From: Myxococcales bacterium
GTDB taxonomy: Bacteria; Myxococcota_A; Polyangia; Polyangiales; Ga0077539
Assembly: GCA_030652255.1 (NCBI GenBank)
Contig: JAUSAZ010000097.1
Coordinates: 62,001 to 126,000, forward strand
Reading direction: 5' to 3'
DNA: 64,000 nucleotides
How positions within the stretch are numbered: the stretch's first letter is position 1; each line of letters starts with the position of its first letter. The notes under the pieces are model-generated. The model had not been told where the DNA came from, did not search any database, and saw only the letters and a program-made list of their open reading frames with translations. This document shows, one piece after another, positions 8,045 to 18,088 of the stretch. The position numbers and the translations under genes are program-made.

Positions 8045-8923
8045 ATGTCCAATCGCCTCCGGGCCGCCGCGCTCGCCGCCGTGGTCGTCGCCCTGACCGC
8101 GCCCTCCACGGGCCTCGCCCAGACGGGCGCCAACGCGCAGCTCGTGGCCACCGGGCGGCAGCAGTTCGATGACCTCCGCTACGAGGAGGCCGTGCAGACC
8201 CTCTCCGCCGCGCTGCTCCGCCGGGGCAACACCCCCGCGCAGGAGGTGGCCATCTACGAGCTCCTCGGGCTCGCGTACCTCGCGCTCAACCGCGACGAGG
8301 AGAGCGAGGGGGCCTTCCGGCTGATGCTCGCCCGCGACCCCGAGCACGCCCTCGACGCCGGTCAGGCGCCGCGCGTGCGCGACTTCTACCAGGCCGCGGT
8401 CGATCGCTGGGTGCGCGACGGGCGGCCGGGCGTCCCCCGCACCAGCGACGGCGCGCGGGTCGAGCGGCCGGTCAACATCGACCACCGGTCGCCCGCGCAG
8501 CACACCGCCGGGGTGCTGCTCACGCTCACCGCGCAGATCACCGACCCCGACCGCCGCGCCGAGGCCCTCGTGCTGGCCTACCGCGCGGGCTCCCGCGGGC
8601 TCTTCCGCCGCCTGCGCACCAGCCGCAGCGCCGGGGTCTTCTCCGCGGCGATCCCCCCGGAGGAGGTGCGCCCGCCGGTGGTGGAGTACTACCTCGAGGC
8701 GGTCGACCCGCGGGGCATCGCCGTCGCGTCCCGGGGCGACGCCTTCGCGCCGCTGCGCGTGGTGGTGCCCGCGGCCGAGGCGACGCCCATCACGTCGCGC
8801 TGGTGGTTCTGGACCGGGGCCGCGGCGGTGCTCGCGGGCGTGGTGGTGGGCACCTACTTCGCGGTGTCGGGCTCGTCGGAGCCCGAGCCCGCGCGGCTCA
8901 CCATCACGGTGCGGGGCGAGTGA
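8045..8923 (+). CDS. Periplasmic/membrane TPR-like protein
   Basis: 292 aa from ATG 8045. It starts with a signal peptide (AALAAVVVALTAPSTGLAQ), followed by TPR-like helices (FDDLRYEEAVQTLSAALLR and IYELLGLAYLALNRDEESEG). A middle region may be beta-rich (VLLTLTAQITDPDRRAEALV), and a C-terminal membrane helix (WWFWTGAAAVLAGVVVGTYF) is followed by a short tail ending TITVRGE. Such signal-TPR-TM proteins are common in Myxococcota and their function is generally unknown. The start is supported by the promoter ending eight nt upstream. Confidence 0.75.
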   Translation: MSNRLRAAALAAVVVALTAPSTGLAQTGANAQLVATGRQQFDDLRYEEAVQTLSAALLRRGNTPAQEVAIYELLGLAYLALNRDEESEGAFRLMLARDPEHALDAGQAPRVRDFYQAAVDRWVRDGRPGVPRTSDGARVERPVNIDHRSPAQHTAGVLLTLTAQITDPDRRAEALVLAYRAGSRGLFRRLRTSRSAGVFSAAIPPEEVRPPVVEYYLEAVDPRGIAVASRGDAFAPLRVVVPAAEATPITSRWWFWTGAAAVLAGVVVGTYFAVSGSSEPEPARLTITVRGE

Positions 8924-8965
8924 GGGCTTTCCCCGCGGCGCGGGCCGTGGGATGAACCCGCTCCC

Positions 8966-9727
8966 ATGAGCGACACCCCGAAGCACGGCGCAGGCGAGAT
9001 GGCCCCCATCGACGTGAACGAGCGCGGGGCCCCCCGAGACGGGGTCCCGCAGGTGAGCGGTCGGCGGCTGTTCATGCAGCTCCTGGTGTTCGAGCACCCG
9101 GGCAACTTCGACACCGCGCTGCACTTCCTCCAGGGCCGCCTCGAGCAGATGGGCGTCCCGGCGGTGATCTACGCCGACGTCAACCACCCGCAGGGCCTCG
9201 GGCTGCTCACCTTCAGCGAAGACCCGGCGCACTTCGTGACCCGCGTCCACGACGCCGTGCGCGAGTGCAACCGCGTCGCCGATGTCACCCCGTGGCGCGT
9301 GCGCCCGGAGTTCTCGATGCTGGGCCGCACGTACAGCACGGGCTACGAGAGCGACCTCGCCCACTGGCTGCTCGACCGGCCGCGCGAGACCGTGATGCAC
9401 CACGGGTGGGACTGGGCCGTGTGGTACCCGCTCAAGCGCACCGGGGCCTTCAGCCGGCTCGACCCGAAGGAGCAGGGGGCCATCCTGCGCGAGCACGGCA
9501 CCATCGGCCGGCAGTACGGCGCGCAGGACCTCGCGCACGACATCCGCCTCGCCTGCCACGGCCTCGACGGCAACGACAACGACTTCATCATCGGCCTCAT
9601 CGGGCCGGAGCTGCACCCGCTCTCGCACGTCGTGCAGACGATGCGGAAGACCCGGCAGACCGGCGAGTACATGGAGCACATGGGGCCCTTCTTCGTGGGC
9701 CGGGTGATCGCGCGCGTCCTGGCCTGA
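8966..9727 (+). CDS. Chlorite dismutase-family heme protein (HemQ-like)
   Basis: 253 aa. The C-terminal half carries REHGTIGRQYG, GLDGNDNDFIIGLI and EYMEHMGPFFVGRV, conserved blocks of the chlorite dismutase/HemQ family (PF06778); the His in REHG aligns with the proximal heme ligand of HemQ. The N-terminal half is the second, non-heme ferredoxin-like repeat (GRRLFMQLLVFEHPGN). In Gram-positive bacteria HemQ is coproheme decarboxylase, the last step of the coproporphyrin-dependent heme pathway; in other lineages the family includes chlorite dismutase and proteins of unknown role. No heme genes are adjacent, so the specific reaction cannot be fixed. Confidence 0.8.
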   Translation: MSDTPKHGAGEMAPIDVNERGAPRDGVPQVSGRRLFMQLLVFEHPGNFDTALHFLQGRLEQMGVPAVIYADVNHPQGLGLLTFSEDPAHFVTRVHDAVRECNRVADVTPWRVRPEFSMLGRTYSTGYESDLAHWLLDRPRETVMHHGWDWAVWYPLKRTGAFSRLDPKEQGAILREHGTIGRQYGAQDLAHDIRLACHGLDGNDNDFIIGLIGPELHPLSHVVQTMRKTRQTGEYMEHMGPFFVGRVIARVLA

Positions 9728-9737
9728 CGCGCGGCGC

Positions 9738-10202
9738 TCAGCGCGGGAAGTAGGCGCGGGTGTTGGGGTGCACCGTCGCGTCGGCGCGCAGGGCGTCGGG
9801 CGAGAGCCACTTCCAGCGCGCGTGCTGGGCGCCGGGGAGGGCCGCGAGGTCGAGGTCGAGCGCGACGCGCCAGGCGATGACCACGTAGTGGGTGCTCACG
9901 CCCGGGGCGCCCGCGAAGTTGTCCTCGTAGAGGTGCTCGTAGACGCCGAGGGGCGAGGCGTCGGCGAGCCCGATGGGGTGGCCGAGCTCCTCGCCGGTGA
10001 GGCGGCGGAAGGCGTCGTCGAGGCGCTCGTCCTTCTGGATGCGCCCGCCCGGGACGAACCAGAAGCCCTCCGCGGGCTTGTTGGTGCGCAGGCCCACGAG
10101 CACCTCGCCGCGGGGGTTGAGCACGACGAGGTCGAGGGACACCAGCGGCGCGAGGCGCACCACGGTGAGGAAGTCCGGGGTCGAGAGTCGGTGGCCGCTC
10201 AT
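9738..10202 (-). CDS. GDP-mannose mannosyl hydrolase-type Nudix protein
   Basis: 154 aa. PLVSLDLVVLNPRGEVLVG and EGFWFVPGGRIQKDERLDDA followed by FRRLTGEELG match the GDP-mannose mannosyl hydrolase (Gmm/NudD) subgroup, whose Nudix box departs from the standard GX5EX7REUXEEXGU. These enzymes release mannose or glucose from GDP-sugars. It converges on the HemQ-like gene (10 nt apart). Start ATG 10202 gives a family-typical length. It lies 19 nt downstream of the acyl-CoA ligase gene, in the same direction. Confidence 0.85.
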   Translation of the reverse strand: MSGHRLSTPDFLTVVRLAPLVSLDLVVLNPRGEVLVGLRTNKPAEGFWFVPGGRIQKDERLDDAFRRLTGEELGHPIGLADASPLGVYEHLYEDNFAGAPGVSTHYVVIAWRVALDLDLAALPGAQHARWKWLSPDALRADATVHPNTRAYFPR

Positions 10203-10221
10203 CCGTGGCGCTGTACCACCG

Positions 10222-11856
<1,635 letters not shown>

Positions 11857-12021
11857 CGGCGCTGTCTCCCTCGTTGGTGCGTCGGGCGCGAGCCGCCCTT
11901 CGTTGGGGCGGGGATGTTGCCCCGGTTGGCGCGGGCGTCGCCAGTGGCGAGTGATGGGTGGCGCGGCGAGCAGGGCGGACGCTCACGCCTGCGCTGAATC
12001 CCGGTCACCCCGCCTCGGCCG

Positions 12022-12050
12022 TTGACCGCTGCGCCCACCGCGCGGAGTCT
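12022..12050 (+). promoter_or_regulatory. Candidate promoter (TTGACC-N17-GAGTCT)
   Basis: A strong -35 box TTGACC (12022-12027) is followed after 17 nt by a weak -10 box GAGTCT (12045-12050), then eight nt to ATG 12059. The geometry equals the better-defined site upstream of 44759. The -10 match is poor, so this is tentative. Confidence 0.35.
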
Positions 12051-12058
12051 TCCCCGCG

Positions 12059-14026
12059 ATGAACCTCCGCCTGCTCGGCTCGACCCTCCTCGTCTGGACC
12101 CTCTCCGCGGGCTGCGCCGGCGACGACGGCGTCGTGGTGGTCGACCCCATCCCCGACGCAGGCATCCCCGACGCCGGGGACCTCGACGTGCCGACGCATG
12201 GCCTCGACGCCCCGGACGCCCTCGCCGCGCCCGACGTCCCCGCCGCGCCCGACGCGCCCGACGTCCCTGCCATGGACGCCCCGGACGTCCCCGCCGACGC
12301 TGGCCCGCCGCGCTGCGCGGCCGACCCCGACTGCCGCGGCAACCCCGACGGCGAGACCTGCGACGCCGCCTCCGGCCGCTGCGTGCGCTGCCTCCCCGCG
12401 CGCGACACCTGCCCGATGGGCCAGTACTGCTCCCCCGCGATGGTCGCCTGCACCCCGGGCTGCCGCGACGACGCCGCCTGCGCCGGTCCCGTCACGGACG
12501 GCGGCGCGGGCCGCGCCCTCCGCTGCGACCTCGTGACCCGCCAGTGCGTCGACTGCGTCACCGACGAGCACTGCCCCTCTGGAACGCTCTGCGTCGGCAA
12601 CCTCTGCGTCGCCGGGTGCACCGCCGCGCGCGCCTGCCCCGCGGGCCAGGCGTGCTGCGCGGGCGCGTGCGTCGAGCCCACCACCAACGTCGCCCACTGC
12701 GGCGCCTGCGACCGGCGCTGCAGCGTCCCCAACGCGTCGTCCGCGTGCCGCAACGCCACCTGCGCCGTCGGCGCGTGCACGGCCCCCTACGCCGACTGCA
12801 ACGCCGCCGCGGCCGACGGCTGCGAGGCCGACACCTTCACCGACGCGGCCCACTGCGGCGGCTGCGGGCGCGCCTGCGCGGCGAGGCCCCACACGACCGC
12901 CCGCTGCGCCGGCGGCGCATGCCAGTACGCCTGCGATGCGGGCTTCGCGGACTGCGACGGCGACGCCGCCAACGGCTGCGAGGCCGACACCCGCGCGAGC
13001 GCGAGCCACTGCGGCGGCTGCGGCCGCGCGTGCTCGCTGGCCAACGCCACCTCCGTGTGCTCCGCGGGCGCCTGCGCGGTGGCGACCTGCGCGCCCAGCT
13101 TCGGCGACTGCGACGGCAACGCCGCCAACGGCTGCGAGGCCGACACCCGCAGCGCCGTCGCCCACTGCGGGGCCTGCGGCGCCGCCTGCCCGAGCGCGCC
13201 CCGCTCGGTGGCGGGGTGCGCCGGGGGCGTGTGCGACGCGCTCTGCACCGCGGGCTTCGCCGACTGCGACGGCGTCGCGAGCAACGGCTGCGAGGTCGAC
13301 ACCCGCACCGCCGCGGCGCACTGCGGCGGCTGCGGGCGCGCCTGCCCGTCGGGCAACACCATGGCCACCTGCGCGGCCAGCGCGTGCGTGATCGGCGCAT
13401 GCGCCGCGGGCTTCGGCGACTGCGACGGCAGCGCGGCCACCGGCTGCGAGACGTCCACGAGCACCTCGCTGGCCCACTGCGGCGCCTGCGGGCGCGCGTG
13501 CACCACCGGGCCCAACGCGACGGCCGCGTGCGCGGGCGGCGACTGCACGGCGGTGTGCGCGTCGAACTACGGCAACTGCGACGGCGTGGTGGCCAACGGC
13601 TGCGAGACCGACCTGCGCACCAGCGCGGCCAACTGCGGGGCCTGCGGGCGCACCGGGGTGGAGGTCTGCGACGGGGTGGACAACGACTGCGACGGCCTCG
13701 TCGACGAGGGCTTCTCGGCGCTGGGCTGCGTCCCGCTGGCCTGCACCGGCGCCGGGCTCATCCAGACGATCCCCGACGGCTGCGTCAACGACGGGGGAGG
13801 GAGCGCCGGGGGCGACAGCCTCCAGGTGTACTGCTCGGGCGGCATCGCGCGCTTCTGCCTCTCCGGGGAGCAGTGCCCGTGGCGCAGCGGGCTCACGACC
13901 GCCCCGACGGTGACCTGCTCTCGCTCGGGCCTCGCCAGCGACTTCATGGCCCGCGTGTCGTGCTCCCCCTGGAACGGCCGGACCAACTACTCCTGCGACT
14001 CCGCGGGGCGGATCTTCTTCCCCTGA
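12059..14026 (+). CDS. Cys-rich repeat lipoprotein, MopE-like
   Basis: 655 aa. A lipoprotein signal peptide ends in LSAGC (Cys19 would be lipidated). An Asp/Pro-rich linker follows. Then come at least six tandem modules of about 43 residues with the pattern DCDGxxANGCExDTRxxxxHCGxCGRAC, in which the cysteines are perfectly spaced. A MopE-type motif, VCDGVDNDCDGLVDEG, follows near residue 540. The C-terminal 120 residues have further cysteines (CSRSGLASDFMARVSC). Such repeats occur in copper-binding MopE and in many surface proteins of Myxococcota; disulfide-stapled surface display is inferred and the ligand is unknown. The gene converges with the outer-membrane-like gene at 14126-14758. Confidence 0.85.
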   Translation: MNLRLLGSTLLVWTLSAGCAGDDGVVVVDPIPDAGIPDAGDLDVPTHGLDAPDALAAPDVPAAPDAPDVPAMDAPDVPADAGPPRCAADPDCRGNPDGETCDAASGRCVRCLPARDTCPMGQYCSPAMVACTPGCRDDAACAGPVTDGGAGRALRCDLVTRQCVDCVTDEHCPSGTLCVGNLCVAGCTAARACPAGQACCAGACVEPTTNVAHCGACDRRCSVPNASSACRNATCAVGACTAPYADCNAAAADGCEADTFTDAAHCGGCGRACAARPHTTARCAGGACQYACDAGFADCDGDAANGCEADTRASASHCGGCGRACSLANATSVCSAGACAVATCAPSFGDCDGNAANGCEADTRSAVAHCGACGAACPSAPRSVAGCAGGVCDALCTAGFADCDGVASNGCEVDTRTAAAHCGGCGRACPSGNTMATCAASACVIGACAAGFGDCDGSAATGCETSTSTSLAHCGACGRACTTGPNATAACAGGDCTAVCASNYGNCDGVVANGCETDLRTSAANCGACGRTGVEVCDGVDNDCDGLVDEGFSALGCVPLACTGAGLIQTIPDGCVNDGGGSAGGDSLQVYCSGGIARFCLSGEQCPWRSGLTTAPTVTCSRSGLASDFMARVSCSPWNGRTNYSCDSAGRIFFP

Positions 14027-14092
14027 GCGCCAGCGGCAGGGCGGCCTCCGGCGAGTTCCTCCGCGGCGCCGAAGCGGCTGCCCGCGTTGCCA

Positions 14093-14109
14093 ACGGCGGC
14101 GCGCGCCGT
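14093..14109. terminator. Possible bidirectional hairpin between convergent genes
   Basis: Perfect six-base-pair stem ACGGCG/CGCCGT with a five-base loop in the 99-nt gap between two convergent genes. There is no T tract, so it may simply reflect high GC content; a role as a bidirectional terminator is only suggested by its position. Confidence 0.25.
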
Positions 14110-14125
14110 CGCCATGACGCCCCTG

Positions 14126-14758
14126 TCACGACCCGATGCGGAACCCGACGCCGACGTCGGCGCTCCACAGCGTCGGCCCGAGGAGCCCGAGCTCCCCGGA
14201 GGCCGTCACGAAGAACCACTTCCGCAGGTGCACGCGCAGCCCCGCGCGCCCGGTGAACCCGAAGCGGAAGGCGTCGTAGTCCGCGGCGCGGCCGTCCACG
14301 TTCACCGTGGTGGAGACCCGCTGCGCCGACCCCTGGAGGTCGAGGAAGGGGGTCACCGCGCCGAAGCTGTACTCCGCGCCGAGGCCGAAGCGCAGGGCCC
14401 AGCTCCACATCGACCGGGGAGTGACCTCGTGGGCGTCGACGCGCACCGGGGGGGCGCGGTCGAAGCTGCTGAAGGGCAGGTCGAAGCCGAGGGTCATGCG
14501 AACGTGCGAGAGCACCGCGCGGGCGTCGTAGCGCAGCCCGAGGCCCACGGCCTGGTCGTAGGGGGCGCCCGCGAAGGCGCCCGCCAGCGCGGGCCCGGAG
14601 CCGTTGGTGAAGCCGGTGGCGCGGTGGTCCTGCGCGGTGGCGAGGAAGCCCATGGTGGCCTCGAAATGGTCGCCGCCGGGAGCAGGGTCGGCGGCGGCGG
14701 CGGTGGTGGCAAGCGCGGCCGCCAGGGCGAGGGGAAGGGTGATGCGAAGGAGGTTCAT
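14126..14758 (-). CDS. Outer-membrane beta-barrel-like protein
   Basis: 210 aa. A signal peptide (LPLALAAALATTAAAADP) is followed by alternating amphipathic strands such as DQAVGLGLRYDARAVLSHV, WSWALRFGLGAEYSFGAV and FGFTGRAGLRVHLRKWFF. It ends WSADVGVGFRIGS; the penultimate aromatic/hydrophobic pattern suits a small beta-barrel, although the last residue is not Phe. No specific family is recognised. It is divergent from the MtfA-like gene. Confidence 0.65.
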   Translation of the reverse strand: MNLLRITLPLALAAALATTAAAADPAPGGDHFEATMGFLATAQDHRATGFTNGSGPALAGAFAGAPYDQAVGLGLRYDARAVLSHVRMTLGFDLPFSSFDRAPPVRVDAHEVTPRSMWSWALRFGLGAEYSFGAVTPFLDLQGSAQRVSTTVNVDGRAADYDAFRFGFTGRAGLRVHLRKWFFVTASGELGLLGPTLWSADVGVGFRIGS

Positions 14759-14817
14759 GCGAGGAGACGTTGCATCGGCGATGCCCGGGGCCGCGCGGCC
14801 TGGGATACCGTAGCGGG

Positions 14818-15606
14818 ATGTTGTTCAGCTGGCTGAGCCGACGGCGCCGCGCGCGTATCCTCGAGACGCCGTTTCCGCCGGAGTGGGAGGCGATCATCCG
14901 TCGCAACGTCGGGCACTGGGCGCTGCTCGACGACGAGGAGCGCGCCCGCCTCCGCGACCTGGTGCAGGTCTTCGTCGAGGAGAAGCACTGGGAGGGCTGC
15001 GGCGGCCTGGAGATGACCGACGAGGTGCGCGTGACGGTGGCCGCGGAGGCGTGCCTGCTGCTGCTGGGCCGCGACCACGACCTCTACGAGGACGTCGAGA
15101 GCATCCTGGTGTACCCGAGCACGGTCATCGCGGCCGAGCGAACCGCGGGGATCTTCGAGCGCGGCGGGGCGGTGGTGGCGGAGTCCGAGGCGATCCTCGG
15201 GCAGGCGCACAAGGGCGGGCCGGTGATCCTGGTGTGGGACGCGGTGAAGCACGGCGCGCGCGACCCGGACGACGGGCGCAGCGTGGTGATCCACGAGTTC
15301 GCGCACAAGATCGACATGGCCGGAGGGGCGGTGGACGGCACGCCGCCGCTGCCGGACGGGGCGACGCGCCGGAGCTGGGCGGAGGTGTGCTCGGAGGTCT
15401 TCCTGGCGCTGAAGGACGGCGACCCCGCGGTGCAGCGGGTGATCGACCCGTACGGGGCGCGCAACGAGGCGGAGTTCTTCGCGGTGGCGACGGAGGCCTT
15501 CTTCGAGCGCCCGGAGTCCCTGCGCGGGGGGCTGCCCGCGCTCTACGCGCTGCTCGCGGACTTCTACCGGCAGGACCCGGCCGCGAGGATGGCACGCGAT
15601 GCCTGA
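14818..15606 (+). CDS. MtfA-type zinc metallopeptidase (M90)
   Basis: 262 aa from ATG 14818. The zinc motif HEFAH is at residues 159-163 in SVVIHEFAHKIDMAGG, and the downstream Glu ligand lies in EFFAVATEAFFE. AILGQAHKGGPVILVWD precedes it. These are hallmarks of MtfA (YeeI), a cytosolic peptidase that in E. coli binds and inactivates the glucose-PTS repressor Mlc. Length matches the family (about 260 aa). A myxobacterial Mlc partner is not evident, so the physiological substrate is unknown. Confidence 0.88.
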   Translation: MLFSWLSRRRRARILETPFPPEWEAIIRRNVGHWALLDDEERARLRDLVQVFVEEKHWEGCGGLEMTDEVRVTVAAEACLLLLGRDHDLYEDVESILVYPSTVIAAERTAGIFERGGAVVAESEAILGQAHKGGPVILVWDAVKHGARDPDDGRSVVIHEFAHKIDMAGGAVDGTPPLPDGATRRSWAEVCSEVFLALKDGDPAVQRVIDPYGARNEAEFFAVATEAFFERPESLRGGLPALYALLADFYRQDPAARMARDA

Positions 15607-15638
15607 TCGCGGGATGTGCGACCCCCTGCGCGCGGATG

Positions 15639-15668
15639 TTGACGCGCCGGGGGTGGAGTCACCATACG
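15639..15668 (+). promoter_or_regulatory. Candidate promoter (TTGACG-N18-CATACG)
   Basis: TTGACG (15639-15644), 18 nt, CATACG (15663-15668). The predicted start of transcription is near 15675, leaving a leader of about 40 nt before the GTG at 15715. The -10 match is weak. Confidence 0.3.
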
Positions 15669-15714
15669 GCCCAGCATCCTCCCGCGGCCCCACCGACGGG
15701 CGCCCCGTGAGGGT

Positions 15715-18072
15715 GTGGTTGGAGACACGATTGATTTCCGTGACACGAAGGTCTTGAAGCCGGTGGCTGACGACGAGACCGATGCCGACAAGGGCGCGCG
15801 CCGCGGAGGGGCGACCGTGCCCGGCGGCTGGGCCGCGGGGGTGGGACTCGACCCGCCCGGGGTGCCCGCGGTCATCGGGCTCACCGACGGTCGGACGCTC
15901 ACGGGGCTGGTGTCCGGGTTCTCCCCGGAGGCGACGGAGTTCGTCGTGTGGATCGGCGCGAGCGACCCGGAGGTCGACGCCTTCGCCCGGCGGCTCATCG
16001 TGCCCGCCGCGCGGGTCGTGTTCGTGGGCTTCCTCGGGCGCCCGGCGGTCGACCCCGCGACGCTGGCCGCCGCCCCGGAGCCGCTGCGGGTGCAGGTCTC
16101 GCGCGCCCGGCACTTCGACGTCGTCGTGACGTCGAGCGACGAGGGCGAGGGGCGGGGCATCCGGGCGGTGCCGCTCGATCCCGACAGCCCCTTTCGCGAG
16201 CTGTACTTCTACCGCGACAACGTCGTGCGCCTGGAGCGCCTCGCGCAGCTCGGCTCGATCCTGCTCTCCATGGGCGTCGTCAGCCACGAGAACGTCGAGC
16301 GCGCGCTGGTGCAGCAGTCCGCGCTACGCCAGCGATCCGGGACGGCCCCGCCCGCGCCGCCCGCGCCGCCCGCGCCGCCCGCCCTGCGCCTCGGCGAGGT
16401 GATGCGCGGGATGGACCTCATCACCGAGGCCGAGCTCGCCCGCGCCGTGGCGGCGAAGTTCCACCTGGCCTTCGTCGACCTCGACGCGGTCGCCGTCGAC
16501 CCCGCCGCGGCCGCGGAGGTGCCGCGCGAGGTCATCCACCGCTTCGGGGTGCTCCCGACGGGCTTCGACGAGCGCAGCCTTACGCTGGCCACCCGCGAGC
16601 CGATGGCCCAGGAGCACCGCAACCTCCTGGAGTTTCGCATCGGCCGGCGGGTGCGCGAGGTGATCGCCGCGCCGGCGCAGCTCGCGCGCCACGTCGCGGC
16701 CTTCCTCGCGCGCCCGCTCGCCGCGGAGGGCAAGCGCGCCACGGGCGACCCCCCGCCGCCGCTGCATCCCCCACCCCCGCAGGAGGACTTCGACCAGATC
16801 CTGCGCGAGCTCGGCGCGATGGAGGGCGAGGACGAGGAGGAGGCCGCCGGGGTCGAGGCCCCGGCGGTGGCCGACAACGTCATCGTGCGCCTCGTGCACC
16901 GGATCTTCAGCGACGCGTACCGCCGCGGCGCGTCGGACATCCACATCGAGCCCAACGGCCCCGAGGAGAACACCATCGTGCGCTTCCGCATCGACGGCGA
17001 CTGCCTCGTGTACCAGGAGCTGCCGCCCGCCAGCCGGCGCCCGCTCGTGGCGCGCATCAAGATCCTCGCGGGGCTCGACATCGCCGAGCGCCGCAAGCCG
17101 CAGGACGGGAAGATCAAGCTCCGGCTCTCGGGCAAGCCCGTCGAGCTGCGCGTCGCCACGCTGCCCACCTCGCAGCAGGACGAGGACGCCGTGCTGCGCA
17201 TCCTCGCGTCGAGCAAGCCCCTGCCGCTCGCCCAGATGGGCCTCTCGGAGCGCAACCACCGGGAGGTCGCGCGGCTGCTCGCGAAGCCCTACGGGCTCAT
17301 CCTCTGCGTGGGCCCGACGGGCTCGGGCAAGACCACCACGCTCCACTCCATGCTCAGCGCCATCAACACGCCCGACATGAAGATCTGGACCGCCGAGGAC
17401 CCCGTGGAGATCACCCAGGCGGGCCTGCGCCAGATGCAGGTCAACCCCCGCGCGGGGCTCACCTTCGCGGGCGCCATGCGGGCCTTCCTGCGCGCCGACC
17501 CGGACGTCATCATGATCGGCGAGATGCGCGACGCCGAGACCGCCGGCACCGCCGTCGAGGCCTCCCTCACCGGCCACCTGGTGCTCTCCACGCTGCACAC
17601 CAACAGCGCCCCGGAGACCATCACCCGGCTCCTCGACATGGGCATCGACCCCTTCAGCTTCGCCGACGCGCTCGCGGGCGTGCTGGCCCAGCGCCTCGCG
17701 CGCGCCCTCTGCAAGCAGTGCCGCGAGCCCTTCCCCGCGCCGCCGGACGCCCGCGCGGAGATCGTCCTGGCCCTCGGCGAGGAGGCCCTCGCGGCGCGCC
17801 CCGAGCTGGCGCCCGGCGGGGTGCTCCAGCTCTGGCGCGGCCGCGGCTGCGCGGCCTGCGGCGACACCGGCTACAAGGGCCGCGTCGCGCTCCACGAGCT
17901 GATGGTCACCGACCCGTCGAGCAAGCGGCTCATCGCGCGCAAGGCGCCGGTCGACGAGCTGCGCGACGCGGCGCTGTCGGCGGGCATGACCACGCTGCTG
18001 CACGACGGCATCGAGAAGTGCCTCCAGGGCCTGACGGACATCCGCCAGGTGCTCGCGGTGTGCACCTCGTAG
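15715..18072 (+). CDS. pilB: Type IV pilus/type II secretion assembly ATPase (PilB/GspE family)
   Basis: 785 aa with a GTG start at 15715. Order of domains: a small beta-rich module (residues about 45-75, IGLTDGRTLTGLVSGFSPEA), two MshEN-like halves (about 165-330), an acidic linker, then the secretion ATPase with Walker A GPTGSGKTTT (533-542), the Asp box DPVEITQ and the His box TGHLVLSTLHTNSAPETITR. The C-terminus has a CxxC pair (CKQCREPF and GCAACGDTGYKGR) for the zinc site of extension ATPases. This supports an extension motor of the PilB type; with MshEN domains it may respond to cyclic di-GMP. A PilT-like gene is convergent 16 nt away. A true pilB and a gspE paralogue cannot be told apart from this alone. 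Confidence 0.85.
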   Translation: MVGDTIDFRDTKVLKPVADDETDADKGARRGGATVPGGWAAGVGLDPPGVPAVIGLTDGRTLTGLVSGFSPEATEFVVWIGASDPEVDAFARRLIVPAARVVFVGFLGRPAVDPATLAAAPEPLRVQVSRARHFDVVVTSSDEGEGRGIRAVPLDPDSPFRELYFYRDNVVRLERLAQLGSILLSMGVVSHENVERALVQQSALRQRSGTAPPAPPAPPAPPALRLGEVMRGMDLITEAELARAVAAKFHLAFVDLDAVAVDPAAAAEVPREVIHRFGVLPTGFDERSLTLATREPMAQEHRNLLEFRIGRRVREVIAAPAQLARHVAAFLARPLAAEGKRATGDPPPPLHPPPPQEDFDQILRELGAMEGEDEEEAAGVEAPAVADNVIVRLVHRIFSDAYRRGASDIHIEPNGPEENTIVRFRIDGDCLVYQELPPASRRPLVARIKILAGLDIAERRKPQDGKIKLRLSGKPVELRVATLPTSQQDEDAVLRILASSKPLPLAQMGLSERNHREVARLLAKPYGLILCVGPTGSGKTTTLHSMLSAINTPDMKIWTAEDPVEITQAGLRQMQVNPRAGLTFAGAMRAFLRADPDVIMIGEMRDAETAGTAVEASLTGHLVLSTLHTNSAPETITRLLDMGIDPFSFADALAGVLAQRLARALCKQCREPFPAPPDARAEIVLALGEEALAARPELAPGGVLQLWRGRGCAACGDTGYKGRVALHELMVTDPSSKRLIARKAPVDELRDAALSAGMTTLLHDGIEKCLQGLTDIRQVLAVCTS

Positions 18073-18088
18073 GGCGCCGCGAGCCCGC

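Noticed and set aside
12005-13477. 490-codon antisense frame opposite the MopE-like gene
   Set aside because: Low-complexity Ala/Gly/Arg/Val repeats caused by the tandem Cys repeats on the other strand.
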